Source of the DNA: Sternotherus odoratus
Taxonomy: Eukaryota; Chordata; Testudines; Kinosternidae
Direction of reading: 5' to 3'
Assembly: GCA_032164245.1 (NCBI GenBank)
Contig: JAVMKO010000155.1
Span: 205,001 to 269,000 of the forward strand
DNA length: 64,000 nt
In this document: one piece after another, positions 36,514 through 46,759 of the stretch
How positions within the stretch are numbered: the first letter of the stretch is position 1
Layout of the letters: each line of letters starts with the position of its first letter
Notes under the pieces: generated by a model
The model's input: the letters and a program-made list of their open reading frames with translations, nothing else
Databases searched by the model: none
Told to the model about the DNA's origin: nothing
Translations under genes and position numbers: made by a program

Positions 36514-36583
36514 GTCTGGACAGGGGCTTGAATACAAGGCCGTCAGGTTAAAAGCCTGATGCTTTACCAGTAACCCCTCTTCT
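36514..36583 (-). pseudogene. tRNA-Lys(TTT) relic
   Basis: Minus strand has a perfectly paired TCAGG-CTTTTAA-CCTGA anticodon arm (anticodon TTT) and 'TATTCAAGCCCC' near the B-box position. The 5' acceptor half has been lost. Confidence 0.5.
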
Positions 36584-36589
36584 TTTCCT

Positions 36590-37160
36590 CTTACAGCCAC
36601 TGCCTATCAGCAGGACCCCATGTCAATCTGCTGCACCCCAAACTCCCATGCTTAAGCCTCCTTGACAAAGTCTTGCACCTGACTCTATAAAATTAAGTCT
36701 CACTTCTCGTGGACAATTCTACTCCTTGTGTCCAGAATGTCTCTGCCTCAGGAGATGAACCAAAAACATAGTTTCTGCCTTTTCTTGGAGAGGCTTTTCC
36801 CCTGTGACTACTCTGGCGTTCCACTCCATGCTTCATGATAACATGCTTCTGACCAAAAATATGATGTAACTGGAATATGCTCTATGCAAAAGGTCTCTAC
36901 TAAATGATCATTATAAAGTTTATGATCTACTGAGTGTGTTCATCCTATTTGTAGGCACAGATCATTCCTGTATCTGAAGCTAGAAATCTGCAGTAGAACT
37001 CTGAGTCCTATTGGAAGTCTGCAACGTGTTGGCCAAAAATGGTGGCTTAGAATCTTGATGGCTCCCATTGACTTTGGCAATTGGTTTGGATGGTCTATCT
37101 ACCTGCAAGCATTCCTGTGTATCTGTGGGCCAGCTCACGGGTAATGAAGAATGAGGTCTT
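36590..37160. other. Intergenic, nothing recognised
   Basis: No supported feature. Confidence 0.4.
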
Positions 37161-37161
37161 A

Positions 37162-37440
37162 CAGAAGGGGTGGGCAAACCACGTCAGGATCCTAAAATTT
37201 TACAGAGGGCCAGGTTGTGCCTCCCCAAAAAGACTGACCCTGCCCCCTATGCAGCACTCTCCCACTTCAAGGCCCTGAATGCCCCCTCAGAGCCCCAACC
37301 CATCTAACCCCCCTTCTCTGTGTCCTCTGATTGCCCCCTCCAGAGACTCCCCCCACTCAACCCCCTTTCTCCCTGTCCCCTCTGACAGCCCCTGTCCCTT
37401 ATCCAACCCCTGACCAAGCCCTCTTACGATGAGGCTTCTA
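37162..37440. mobile_element. hAT fragment (family of 12168)
   Basis: Begins 'CAGAAGGGGTGGGCAAACC', close to the 12168 terminus, followed by a C-rich interior. The right end was not identified. Confidence 0.5.
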
Positions 37441-37647
37441 GAAGCATGTTTAGCTTCATTCAGAGCCAAATTTCCTGTCCTGTGGGACCTCACGGCATCA
37501 GTGTGCTCCGGGGGAGGGAGGAGCATGTCTGGCTTCAAGTGTTAGTAGGGTTCTGGAGTTCCAAGTTGGCTGGGAAAAGGGCTCAGAGGTAATTGCAAGA
37601 TGTCAGGTGACAGTTCCAAGGGGGATATCTGAAGGGCAATCTGGCAC

Positions 37648-37708
37648 AACCATGTGGCCTAATGGATAGGTGTCAGGAGATTGAAAGTTTGAGTCCCTTC
37701 ATGGTTAT
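37648..37708 (+). pseudogene. tRNA-Arg relic lacking the anticodon arm
   Basis: 'AACCATGTGGCCTAATGGAT' runs into 'GTTTGAGTCCCTTCATGGTT', a canonical tRNA-Arg D arm and T arm with matching acceptor halves, but about 12 bases of anticodon arm are deleted. Confidence 0.7.
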
Positions 37709-38313
37709 GAAACTCTTACAAGAAGAAAAGAGTGAGGGGAGACCAAGATTCATGGAGGTGCTTATGCTCCAGGTTTTGTGGCAGTGGCCTTACTGCGCCC
37801 TAAATGCTCAGGAACAAAGAGGCACATGAGAAAAAAAATCACATCTTCATTAACATTTCTTGCCCTCAGGGTGTATAACTCCTGTCTCAGGATTCTGGTG
37901 TCAAGCCCTCTTGGGGTTGTCGATGTGTGTTCATGATGTTTTGAGGCCAAAACTATAAATGGGTTCAAAAAACAATTTGATCAATTCCTCAGGATACGTG
38001 CATCAGGTATTGGCTGAAATAATCAGGGATGAATCCCCATGGGCCAGGTGTCACTAAACCTCTGTCTGTCAGATGCTGGGTGGGGAGGATGGGGTGGTTC
38101 ACTCAGGGGTTGCCTGTTCTGCTCATTCCCCCAGAGGCACCTGGCACTGTCCGCTGTCAGAAGACAGGACACTGGACTAAACAGACTATGCTCTGATCCA
38201 CTTGGCTCCACAAAACTCCATTTCTGAGCAGCCATGTTGTGGACTTCAGCTCAGAAGTAATCGCAGGATGTCAGGTTACAGTCCCAAGGGGATATCTGTG
38301 AGGCCATTTCATG

Positions 38314-38387
38314 CATCTGTGTGCCCTAATAGATAAGGCATCTGACTTCTAATTAGAAGTTTGATGGGTCAAGTCCCTTCATGGTTG
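38314..38387 (+). pseudogene. tRNA-Arg relic with TCT anticodon
   Basis: Tandem sister of 37648 that kept its anticodon arm: TCTGA-CTTCTAA-TTAGA, anticodon TCT. The acceptor 5' strand and D stem are disrupted; the body resembles Arg isoacceptors that normally carry TCG, so TCT is probably a mutation. Confidence 0.55.
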
Positions 38388-39144
38388 TCAAATGTTTGTA
38401 AAGAAAAAAATTCTGAAGAGAGATCAAAATTATTTGAGGTGCTTATGCTCTAGTTTTTTGGGATGTGGCCTTACTGCACCATAAAAGATCAGGAACAAAG
38501 ACACCCACGAAGACCAGAGTATCATGTCTTTATTAACATTTCTTGCCCTCGGGGTGTTCCTAAACCTGTGACTGCCAGATGCCGGGCAGGCCCAAACACT
38601 CAGGGATTGCCTGGTCTGTGCATTCCCTCAGAAGCACCCGGCACTGGGCACTGTCAGAAGACAGGACACTGGACTAGACAGACTATTGGTCTGATCCACT
38701 AGGGCAGCTCTAAAGTTCAGCCAGAATTACAATAGATTTCTGCCTTTGAGAAGAACTTTACATGAGATTGTGTAACCCCCACACCTCCTGGGTGTGGTGT
38801 TCCTGTCTCATCTAGCAGCAGAAAGCGAAAGAACGAGAGAGCGAGATTTGATTGGGTCCGCTCTGCAGTCTGAGCCAACGAGCAGCTGGCTCATGTGCTA
38901 ATCTCCAGAGTTCCAGGGATGATTGTGGTCTGTTGGCGTTACAATAGCACGCTGCCTTTAGTGAATATTTGCAAAACAAGTTCTACACACAAGCAATGGC
39001 CTGTGAAGAAACACTAAGGGCTGGATTGAAAGGCAAAACCAGAGTTATAAAATGCAATGATGGATTGAAAATGAAGAGACAGGGCAGAGATTCAGTCACC
39101 AGGTTTGCTGGCAAAAGTATGATGAAAGGTTCACACCCCATTCA

Positions 39145-39598
39145 ATCCATTGTTTTTCCACCCCAGATGGGACTTGAACCCACAATTTCTGGCTTAGGAA
39201 GCCAATGCCGTCTCCATTAGGCCACTGGGGCTCTTGCAAATTAGTAGAGGAAGGATGGTTAGTCCCTCTCATAACTGCACATTCCTCACATCACCTTGGA
39301 AGCCAAAGACCCTTTTTATGCCCCTTACAGAAAAGTCTGCATCTCCCATCAGTGAGGCACCTGAGCAGATCCCTGACAGAGCTGAGCACCCCCTTTCTGC
39401 CAGCCATCTGCAGAGAAGAACCCCATTGTAGAGTCACAGCTCCCCCCTCCACGTCTGTGGCTCTGAGGGGCAGTAGGATGATTAGGGGGTGGAGCTGGGG
39501 CTGGAATGAGGGTCAGGTCAGCCTGTGAGGAGTGACCTGGTGGAGCAGACCCAGGATGAGGCTGGGGTCTGCTGGTTAGTTGTTGGGGTCAGAGCTCT
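39145..39598. repeat. Segmental duplication with 48638-49101
   Basis: tRNA-Arg plus about 370 bp of flank, including 'agtccctctcataa', 'cctgagcagatccctgacag' and 'ttgttggggtcagagctc', recur at 48638-49101 in the same orientation with scattered differences. Confidence 0.88.
39159..39231 (-). tRNA. tRNA-Arg(CCT)
   Basis: 73-nt cloverleaf: GCCCCAG/CTGGGGT acceptor (one G-T), TTGGC-TTCCTAA-GCCAG anticodon arm with CCT, T arm with B box 'GGTTCAAGTCC'. The D loop (GGAGACGGC) departs from the canonical GGATAAGGC. No TTTT in the next 40 nt. Plausibly functional. Confidence 0.82.
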
Positions 39599-39739
39599 AG
39601 ATCAAAACTGCACAGCGACCTGACACCCAGGGTTACAAGGCAGACACAGTGAACCCCAAACCCTTGTTACTAAGGGCACTTAGGAGTCTCTGTCCCTTAA
39701 TGTCTCCTGGGAGCTCCGCTGCAGGCATCAGCCACCTCC

Positions 39740-39748
39740 TGCCTCATA
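39740..39748 (+). pseudogene. 5' tip of tRNA-Thr cut off by hAT insertion
   Basis: TGCCTCATA fits positions 1-9 of the tRNA-Thr whose body resumes at 40930, on the other side of the transposon. The tip is short, so the assignment rests on position and the target duplication. Confidence 0.4.
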
Positions 39749-40094
39749 GGTTAGACCAGGGGTCTCCAAACTTTTCAGCCCGAGGGCCGCATTAACTATC
39801 AAATAGCAGTTCGGGGGCCGACAACACACTCGAGGTCCAAATAAAAAAGAATCAAAACATGGATGTTGTTTTTAATTATTTATTTAATATTAATAGGGTC
39901 TCAGAGGGTCTCGGGGGGTGAAGAACAGGGGGGAGTTTGTGCGAGTCCCAGGGGGCGCGGGGGGGGTGGATAGGGGTCAGAGCAGACGGGGTTGGATGGG
40001 GGTGAGGTCCCGGGGGGTGATTAGGGGGAGGGGGTGTCAGGGGCAAAGGAGCAGCGGGGTTTAGATGGGGGGGTGAGGTCTTGGGGGGGTTAGG

Positions 40095-40605
40095 GGGTAT
40101 CTGGAGAGAACCCCCCAAGGACCCCCACCCAACTGCCCCAGGACCCTCCCTAGGACCCCCGCCCAGCCCCCCTCCCACAAGAAACCCCCAGGACCCCCGC
40201 CCAGCCCCCCCAAGGACCCCTGCCCAATGGCCCCAGGACCCTCCCTAGGACCCCTGCCCAGCCCCCCTGGACCCCCTCCCCCAAGAACCCCCTGGACCCC
40301 CGCCCAGCCCCCCCGGACTCCCTCCCCCAAGAACCCCCCAGGACTCCCGCCCAGCCCCCCGGGCCCCCTCCCCCAAGAACCCCCCAGGACCCCCGCCCAG
40401 CCCCCCTCCCACAAGAAACCCCCAGGACCCCCGCCCAGCCCCCCCAAGGACCCCCACCCAATGGCCCCAGGACCCCTGCCCAGCCCCCCTGGACCTCCTC
40501 CCCCAAGAACCCCTCAGGACCCCCTCCCAGCCCCCCTCCCACAAGAACCCCCCAGGACCCCCGCCCAGTCCCAAGAACCCCCCAGGACCCCTTCCGAACC
40601 CCCCC
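40095..40605. repeat. C-rich minisatellite inside the hAT element
   Basis: About ten imperfect units of 'caagaaccccccaggacccc' and 'ccgcccagcccccc', period about 45-55 bp. G-quadruplex-prone on the minus strand. Confidence 0.85.
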
Positions 40606-40639
40606 GACCCTCACCTCCCCAGTCCTAGCCCCGTCCCCC

Positions 40640-40870
40640 GGCCCGGTGCCTCGCGCCCATTGGTTCCAGGCACTGCCCGTCCGCGTCAGGGCACGTCCTG
40701 ATTGGTTCACCGTGCCCTGCGTCCCGATTGGTTCACCGCGCCCGGCGGGAGGGCGCGGAAGCGAGACGCCGCGAGGGTGAGAGCGGGAGCCCGAGCGACG
40801 GGCACGCGCAGGGCCAGGCGGAAGTGACGCCGCTACCGGAAGTGCGGTAGACAAAAAGATCTCCACGGGC
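40640..40870. promoter_or_regulatory. CpG promoter-like block inside the hAT element
   Basis: Three ATTGG (inverted CCAAT) boxes at 40659, 40701 and 40737 and two ETS sites (GGAAGTGAC near 40820, CCGGAAGTG at 40836) in dense CpG. Promoter activity is inference. Confidence 0.4.
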
Positions 40871-40929
40871 CGGATGAGAGGGCCTCGCGGGCCGCATCCG
40901 GCCCATGGGCCGTAGTTTGGAGACCCCTG

Positions 40930-40994
40930 GCTTAATAGATTAAAGCACCTGTTTTGTAAACAGAAGAGCCTGGGTTCAATTCCCAGTGGTGTTT
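40930..40994 (+). pseudogene. tRNA-Thr(TGT) body, split by hAT insertion
   Basis: GCTT...AAGC D arm, CTGTT-TTGTAAA-CAG type anticodon arm with TGT, and CTGGG-TTCAATT-CCCAG T arm with an intact B box, then TGGTGTT. The first nine bases are 1.18 kb to the left across the transposon. Confidence 0.7.
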
Positions 40995-41215
40995 TGTTGT
41001 TTGGCTGTTGGGGCACCTGGTACCTGGCTCCTGTCAGAGAACAAGATACAGAGCTAGATGGACCTTTGGATCCAGCCCAGTATGGCTGCTCTTATGGTTT
41101 AAACACTTCTGAACTGGGTATTGCAGACACTCAACCTTTCAGTTCACAAACCATGGGGCTGGTGATGTGACTCTATTAACCCTGGGCTCACATTGCGATG
41201 GAGTCAGACCCTTAG

Positions 41216-41460
41216 AGTGCATCTCTACTGGGATAAGAGGCCTGTAGCCTGGCTGGCCTGGATCAGGTTGTGGGGCTAAAAATTGCAGTGTAGACATTTG
41301 GGCTCAGAGACCCTCCCCGCTCATGGGCTCTCAGAGGCTGGGCTTAAGTTCAAGCTTCTACACTAGAATTGTATAGCCCTGCAGCACAAGCCTGCATCAG
41401 CTGATCCTGGCTTTGAGACAAGAGCCTTTGGCGTGTTCATGGCAGTGTAGACATAAGATT
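41216..41460. mobile_element. MITE of the 'gtctacact' class
   Basis: From 'gagtgcatctctactggg' to 'ggcagtgtagacataag', imperfect inverted ends with no coding. Similar in style to 15822-16092. Confidence 0.4.
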
Positions 41461-41464
41461 GGCA

Positions 41465-42115
41465 TATGTCTAGACTGCAATAAAACACCCCTGGCTGGCC
41501 CAGGTCAGCTAACTCAGGCTCAGAGGGTTGTAAAGTTGCAGTGCAGGCCTCTCGTCTCAGGCTCAATGTCCTGCCCTAGGAGTCCACAAGGTGGAGAGGG
41601 AGTTTAGCAGGTGGAAATGGTGAACATTCAGTGGAGTATTACCCTGGCCTCACTGGCATCTCTCCAGGGGTCTGTCTGCTTTGGGGCAGGGACAATAACA
41701 CATCCTGGGGCACTTGCTATTTCAAAGGGTGGTTTAGGATTTTCATTTTGAAACCCGGTGTACAAAGCAGGACTCAGACCTCAGGGTCTATGAAAGAGCC
41801 GCCCACAGCTTCTGACAGCCACAATGAGCCTTTTGTGCCACTGGCATTTGAACTGTGGAACCCCTATGACACCCCTTTCCCCAAGACCCCTCACTCATTG
41901 TGCCCCCCACTGCCTGAGGGCCCAACACCACATCACCCCTTCTGCCTGAGGCCCTGCCCTACCCCCCAGACCACACCCCCCAGAACACCTCTTCCCCCAA
42001 AGATGCCGCCTTGTCCCCCCTCCATCCTTCATCATTATGGGGAGTAAAAAGTGCTGGGGCCATGGCCTGCTAACCCTCCCCCTGCCCTGCCCCCCATTCC
42101 AGTGCCCCGACACAG
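41465..42115. other. Intergenic, nothing recognised
   Basis: Open frames here match no family I know. The C-rich part (41870-42020) is low complexity. Confidence 0.4.
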
Positions 42116-42119
42116 CCAG

Positions 42120-42785
42120 AAAGACAGCAGCATGTGTGTGTATGTTTCAGAGACTGATGTGCTGTGCTGAGCCAGTGAGGGAAGCAGGGGGCTGATGTCA
42201 GGGCTGTCCCCCTCCCCCTGCCTCTGGACTGGTTGTTTCCAGCAGCTGTGTGAACTTAGAGACTCTGTGTCAACACATTCTCTCTTCAAGGCACACACTG
42301 TCTCCCCCCCACACACAGTTACACACACTCTTCCCCCCAACACACACTTCAGTTGAAAATCAGCTGGCAATCTAGTAGGATGCCCTTGGAACAATGGGAT
42401 AGAAAAACCTGCATCATGTGATGCTGTACCCGCCAATGAGCCATTGCAAACCCTTCCCAGGGTACCCTGCAGCCATTTGTACAGTGCAATAGCTACCCAC
42501 AGTGCACTGCTCTCTGGGGCCATGCAAGAGCTGCTAGAGTGGATGGGCTCTAGTGACACAAGAAGCACAGGGTTGAATTAAAGCATTTCAACTAAGGTGG
42601 TATAATTTTGTAGTGTAGACATAGCTTGAGAGTGACACAAGACATACCTCCCTTTGACACAAAGGATACTCAGGAACTGAAACTAAAGAACCACAAGCTC
42701 CTTCGTAGTTGACAGGATTCGAACCTGTGCAGGGAAACCCCAATGGATTTCTAGTCCATCGCCTTAACCACTCGGCCACAACTAC
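42120..42785 (+). repeat. Segmental duplication, copy B
   Basis: Right half of the unit seen at 32650-33350 and 63500-64000, ending with the tRNA-Ser gene. The tRNA-Lys half is absent here. Confidence 0.82.
42704..42785 (-). tRNA. tRNA-Ser(AGA)
   Basis: 82-nt class II tRNA with every stem paired: GTAGTTG/CAACTAC, ATGGA-CTAGAAA-TCCAT (anticodon AGA), long variable arm, ACAGG-TTCGAAT-CCTGT. A box 'TGGCCGAGTGG' and B box 'GGTTCGAATCC' are consensus. Essentially the vertebrate consensus gene. No run of four T on the minus strand within 40 nt downstream. Best-preserved tRNA of the cluster with Gly(TCC). Confidence 0.95.
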
Positions 42786-42789
42786 TTAC

Positions 42790-43775
42790 CCTGTAGCCCT
42801 TGGTCATTACACTCTACTTGTGTAATTTGTAACGACTGAGTGATCATTTCCAATTGTTTCCTCAGATCAGCTTCCACAACACACTCACTGCTGTGCCATT
42901 GTCTAAGTGTGTCCATGGCTGAACAGCAAGAATTCCTGCTCATTTCCCTTCTGGCTGGACCATGAGGAGAGTGTGTTTGTGGTTAATGATGTTACTGTTC
43001 CCCTACTATAAGCTAAAATAACTGTGTAAAATAGGAGGGAGGCCTGGAGATATATTAATGAGCAGTTAGCAGAGAGACTCATCTCACAGGATGACTACTG
43101 GAGAGGAGCAGCAGGTGGAGAGCAGCAGCTGGTGGTGAAGGCTGCATCAGAACCCCATGAAGAGGGGGTCAGTTGGTCATCACAGTAAGTAAGGTATCCT
43201 TTACCTTCCCCCATTTCCACACAGGCTGGGGGGGGCAATAAAACTCTGCAGATGAACATTTGAACTCTGGGGGCTGCACTGACCAGAGACAGAGACCTCG
43301 GGGTTGTTGGGACTCTGCGTGACTTTTGGGTTGCTGGACTTGTGAACCAAAGGAAGAGACACAGCCCAATTTACTTGGGGTTCGGTTTTTTGCTCATCGT
43401 TTGTGTTATGAATCCTGTTTGTTGAGTTTCCTCAACATAATGCCACATTGTTTGTCTCTTATGAAAAGGCTTTTGCTACACTCAGACTCCGAGCTAGCAA
43501 GAGGGGAAGTATTGCCTCTTAGAAGTACATGGGGGTTGGTATATATTTGTCCCAGGTCATTGGGTGAGGGCTTGAGCCAGTTTTGCATTGTGTTATTGGA
43601 ACAGACACCTAGATATTGAACCCAACCCTCCTTGCTGCCAAGTCTGCTGGACAGAAGGGTTCCAGAGATATTTTATTTAAAGCAAAGGAAGTGGAGAAGG
43701 TTTCTGTTTGCAGGAGACAACATGGTTTGGTCTGTTTTTGTACCAAATAGGAAGACAGTTGTTTAGAACAGTAAA
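42790..43775. other. Intergenic, nothing recognised
   Basis: About 1 kb between two serine tRNA genes without a supported feature. Confidence 0.4.
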
Positions 43776-43781
43776 TGTAGC

Positions 43782-43863
43782 CGATGAGGATGGGATTCAA
43801 ACCCATGCATGCAGAACACACTGGATTAGCAGTCCATCGCCTTAACCACTCGGCCACCTCATC
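43782..43863 (-). tRNA. tRNA-Ser(GCT)
   Basis: 82-nt class II tRNA: GATGAGG/CCTCATC acceptor, loop CTGCTAA with anticodon GCT, intact long variable arm, T arm ATGGG-TTTGAAT-CCCAT, consensus A box. One 27-43 A-G mismatch at the top of the anticodon stem. No nearby terminator run. Probably functional. Confidence 0.9.
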
Positions 43864-43869
43864 TGAGCT

Positions 43870-44255
43870 CTGAAATTGGGGTCAGAAGGAGAAATCTACA
43901 TCCAGCAGAGGTAGGGACAATAAGGAGTTTGTAAATACTAAGTGTAATCAGGGTCTTAATGAGCTCCCACCTCACATCTACTGATGAGCTGGAGGAAAGT
44001 CTTTGGGAACAGACCGTGTTTGCACAGAGATGCCTGGTCTGTCTAGGTATGCAGCATGGGGGGCCACTTTGCCAAAATGTCCAGCTTTGGCTGGTGTTGG
44101 TTACAAATCACATGAGTGCAATGAAATGTTATTATCCTTCCTGCCTGAGTGAAGGGCAGCAGAACATCCCTAGTCTGTCCTGGTGGAGGACCCAGGTGGG
44201 TGAGGGATACCTTTTATTGGACTGTAGAGAAGGGATTGAGGATATCACCCTCATT
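43870..44255. other. Intergenic, nothing recognised
   Basis: No supported feature. Confidence 0.4.
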
Positions 44256-44258
44256 TAG

Positions 44259-44535
44259 TAGTCCCCAAACTTTTCACATTGTGCCTCTTCTCCATGTCTG
44301 CAGCCCCTCTGAAACCACGGTCAAGAACTAGGGGTAGGAATAGGGTGGTGGCTCCCTGGGGAGAGGGGCGTGAACAGGAGTAAGGGGGTCAGATTGCAGG
44401 CTGGATTGGGGAAGAGTTGGGGACAGAGTGTGGCTGAGTTTTGCTCCTTTCCTGCCCTTCTTGGGGACTGGCTTGGGCCCTGAGGTGCCCCCCTGAATAT
44501 GCCTCTGTGCCCCTCCTAGGAGGCCTGCCCCACAT
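44259..44535. mobile_element. hAT end fragment
   Basis: Begins 'TAGTAGTCCCCAAACTTTTC', a hAT terminus of the type seen at 24437, followed by coding-free sequence up to the SINE. Confidence 0.4.
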
Positions 44536-44540
44536 TCTGC

Positions 44541-45240
44541 AGGGCGGGATAGCTCACTGGTTAAAGCATGGGCCTGCTAAGCCCAGCAATGTGAATTTGA
44601 TCCCCAAGGGAGCAATGCTGGACCTGGCAAAGAGGGATGGAGCCTGGCCACTTAGAGCTTCTTGCTCAGAGTTAAAGCAGAGAATTGTTTTCCTGGTGCA
44701 TCTTGTCCCCATGCTCAGGGTCGAACTGATCACCACACTTGGGGTTGGGAAGGAGTTTTCCCCAGGGTTAGATTGGCAGAGACCCTGGGGATTTTTTCAC
44801 CTTCCTGTGCATCATGGCACATGGGTCACTTGCAGGTTTAAAGTAGTGTAAATCAGTGGTCATCAAACTGGGGTGCACATCAAACTGGGGTGTGCGAGAC
44901 CCCGACACCACCACTGAGACCTCCCGGGAGACCGCTGAACTTCTGGGTGGGCTATTTTGGTTCCGGTTTTTGCGCCGGCATTTCGGCAAACATATCTGTC
45001 CCAGGGGCTGCCAGACTTTTCCCTCTGTGGAAAGGGGCTGTGGGGGGAAAAGTTTGCAGATCCTGGTGTAAATGGTGGATTCTCTGCAACTTGAGATCTT
45101 TAAACCATGATTTGAGGACACCAGTAACTCAAGCAAATATTAGGGGATCTATTCCAGGAATGGGTGGGGTCTTTTGGCCTGTAAGGTGCAGGAGGTCAGA
45201 CTAGATGTTAACGCTGGTCCCTTCTGACCGTAAAGGCTCT
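44541..45240 (+). mobile_element. tRNA-derived SINE with CR1-like tail, interrupted
   Basis: The head 'ggcgggatagctcactggtt' and 'aatttgatccccaagg' match the turtle SINE; the tail has 'ggaggtcagactagatgtta' and 'ggtcccttctgacc'. A hAT element (44854-45065) sits inside. Confidence 0.7.
44854..45065. mobile_element. hAT MITE nested in the SINE
   Basis: Ends 'CAGTGGTCATCAAACTGGGG' and, inverted, 'AGTTTGCAGATCCTG', with a perfect 8-bp duplication 'gtgtaaat' on both sides (44846-44853, 45066-45073). Coding-free. Confidence 0.88.
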
Positions 45241-45404
45241 GAGTCTAAAAGGGAGAGGGAAGTAAAGGAAAAATTAAAAAAATAAACTGAACATTGTAAC
45301 TAGAGGATAACTGCAACAGCTCACTGTACAGTCCCCTGCTTTCTTCCTCTGCTGGTGTTGAATGACCTGCTGGGATTCAGAACATTCTTTCTCTCTTGTC
45401 ATAT

Positions 45405-46090
45405 TTTAAATTTTTATTAAAGCTAATGTTCAACATGAAAACATACACAGATTGAGAGGTAAGGTACTGGACATCTGGGGTCAGGCTGGAGTTATGGGCG
45501 ATTGTAGGTAGTAGGTACAGGCTTTACAGGGCACATGCATATCACATATCCAGCATAGCTCCAGATTGGGGTGTGGGAGTTTTTTAAGGCATCAGTCTAT
45601 AGGTGTGTTCGGGCACCACCCATGGGGTGTAGTGAAGGTCCGAGTCAGTGGTGGTGCAGGCAATAAGTACATGGGTGGGCGCATCCCTCTGTTTGTCAGG
45701 GAAGGGGGGGGGTTGTTTCGCTGGTCGTCCGTCTTGGCTACTCGACCTGGTACTGGCGATGTGCCGTGATGTGTTCCGTGTATATGTCTCTGGACCACCT
45801 GATGGTATCCGACACCATGAGCTGTCTCATGAGCCAGGCATAGCACCAACCAATGCCGCAAGTTCTCAGTACCGGCTCGTTGCAGGGGTCCCAGGCACCC
45901 AGGGCTCCTATGATCAGGGCATGGAGCTGCACCTCATAGCCCTGCGCTCTCAGGGTGTCAGCCAGCAGGGTGTACTTCAGAGCCTAGGCCTCGTGGAAGG
46001 CCGGTGACGGGTTTTCGAATGGGACAGTGACATCCACTATGAGGACCTTCTGCGTCTTGGTGTTGGTTGATACACTGATAGAATGTGACT
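45405..46090 (-). mobile_element. R2-like LINE fragment with restriction-like endonuclease
   Basis: Minus strand, from about 46080 to 45738, encodes 'QKVLIVDVTVPFENPSPAF', then (after one stop) 'YTLLADTLRAQGYEVQLHAL', 'WDPCNEPVLRTCGIG' and 'MVSDTIRWSRDIYTEH'. This is the C-terminal restriction-like endonuclease region of R2/NeSL-group non-LTR retrotransposons. An AATAAA on the minus strand near 45410 may mark its 3' end. 5' truncated about 40 bp from the tRNA-Gly gene. Confidence 0.72.
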
Positions 46091-46130
46091 GTAATTAAAC
46101 CAATCCCTGGTCAGGAAAACATGCCATCAT

Positions 46131-46202
46131 TGCATTGGCTGGGAATTGAACCCAGGTCAACTGCTTGGAAGGCAGCTATGTTCACCACTATACCACCAAT
46201 GC
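46131..46202 (-). tRNA. tRNA-Gly(TCC)
   Basis: Perfect 72-nt cloverleaf: GCATTGG/CCAATGC, anticodon loop CTTCCAA (TCC), T arm CTGGG-TTCAATT-CCCAG, B box 'GGTTCAATTCC'. A TTTT (46119-46116 on minus) ends the unit 12 nt downstream. Near-identical to the vertebrate consensus; likely functional. Confidence 0.95.
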
Positions 46203-46204
46203 AT

Positions 46205-46745
46205 CTGACAAAATACCTCTCCTGTGTGCCACTTATGCTTGACAAATGACTCACTCCTACAGCACTAAAGAGCTGTCTGGAAGGTTGTCAGCTGGGAGCA
46301 GAGACAGGTTCCGAGAGACACTGAGTTGGGGCCATGGACTCTACATCCCAAATTTTACTGACAAATCTTACTCCCAAAGGAAGGAGACAGCTCCTTTGAA
46401 AGCACATTTTGTGTGGTTCCTGCTATGTACAGATGTTTTTGCTGCTGCTGCTGATTCCAATCCCGGGGCTCAGCCCGGATAAGGAACGATTCAGGCTGTC
46501 ACTCAAGTGAAGATGGGAGATGTTCTTTTTGACAGGGACGGCTGCCTCACCTTAAGGGTGTTTGTTGGTCACCTTCTAATCTAGTGGGTTCTGGGTACGT
46601 GCAGGCAGCCCCCACTCCTGGGTCTCTCCTGGGGAAATAAAGTTTCTACACAAAATACAAACGTTTTTCACCAAAGTAGGGAAAGAAAATGGCCACGAGG
46701 GACCAGGACATAAGGAATAGAACACACCACCAGTCTTAAGGGGTA
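46205..46745. other. Intergenic, nothing recognised
   Basis: No supported feature. Confidence 0.4.
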
Positions 46746-46759
46746 AGCCATTATTTTTA

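Larger units (their letters stand above)
37560..38700 (+). repeat. Two-copy local duplication carrying tRNA-Arg relics
   Basis: 37565-38210 and 38245-38700 share 'gcaagatgtcaggtgacagt', the tRNA-Arg relic, 'gaggtgcttatgctc', 'tgtggccttactgc' and a LINE end 'agaagacaggacactggact'. The order is the same in both, so this is a tandem duplication later trimmed. Confidence 0.75.
39757..40929. mobile_element. Non-autonomous hAT element with CpG promoter-like interior
   Basis: Ends 'CAGGGGTCTCCAAACTTTT' and, inverted, 'AGTTTGGAGACCCCTG'. Flanks 'ggttagac' and 'gcttaata' are a weak (4/8) target duplication. The interior has a C-rich minisatellite and a CpG-rich block. Both open strands (Pro-rich, Gly-rich) are composition artefacts. 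Confidence 0.82.

Noticed and set aside
40061..41016. Gly- and Pro-rich open frames of up to 288 codons
   Set aside because: Products of the C-rich minisatellite within a hAT element; no start context or family match.
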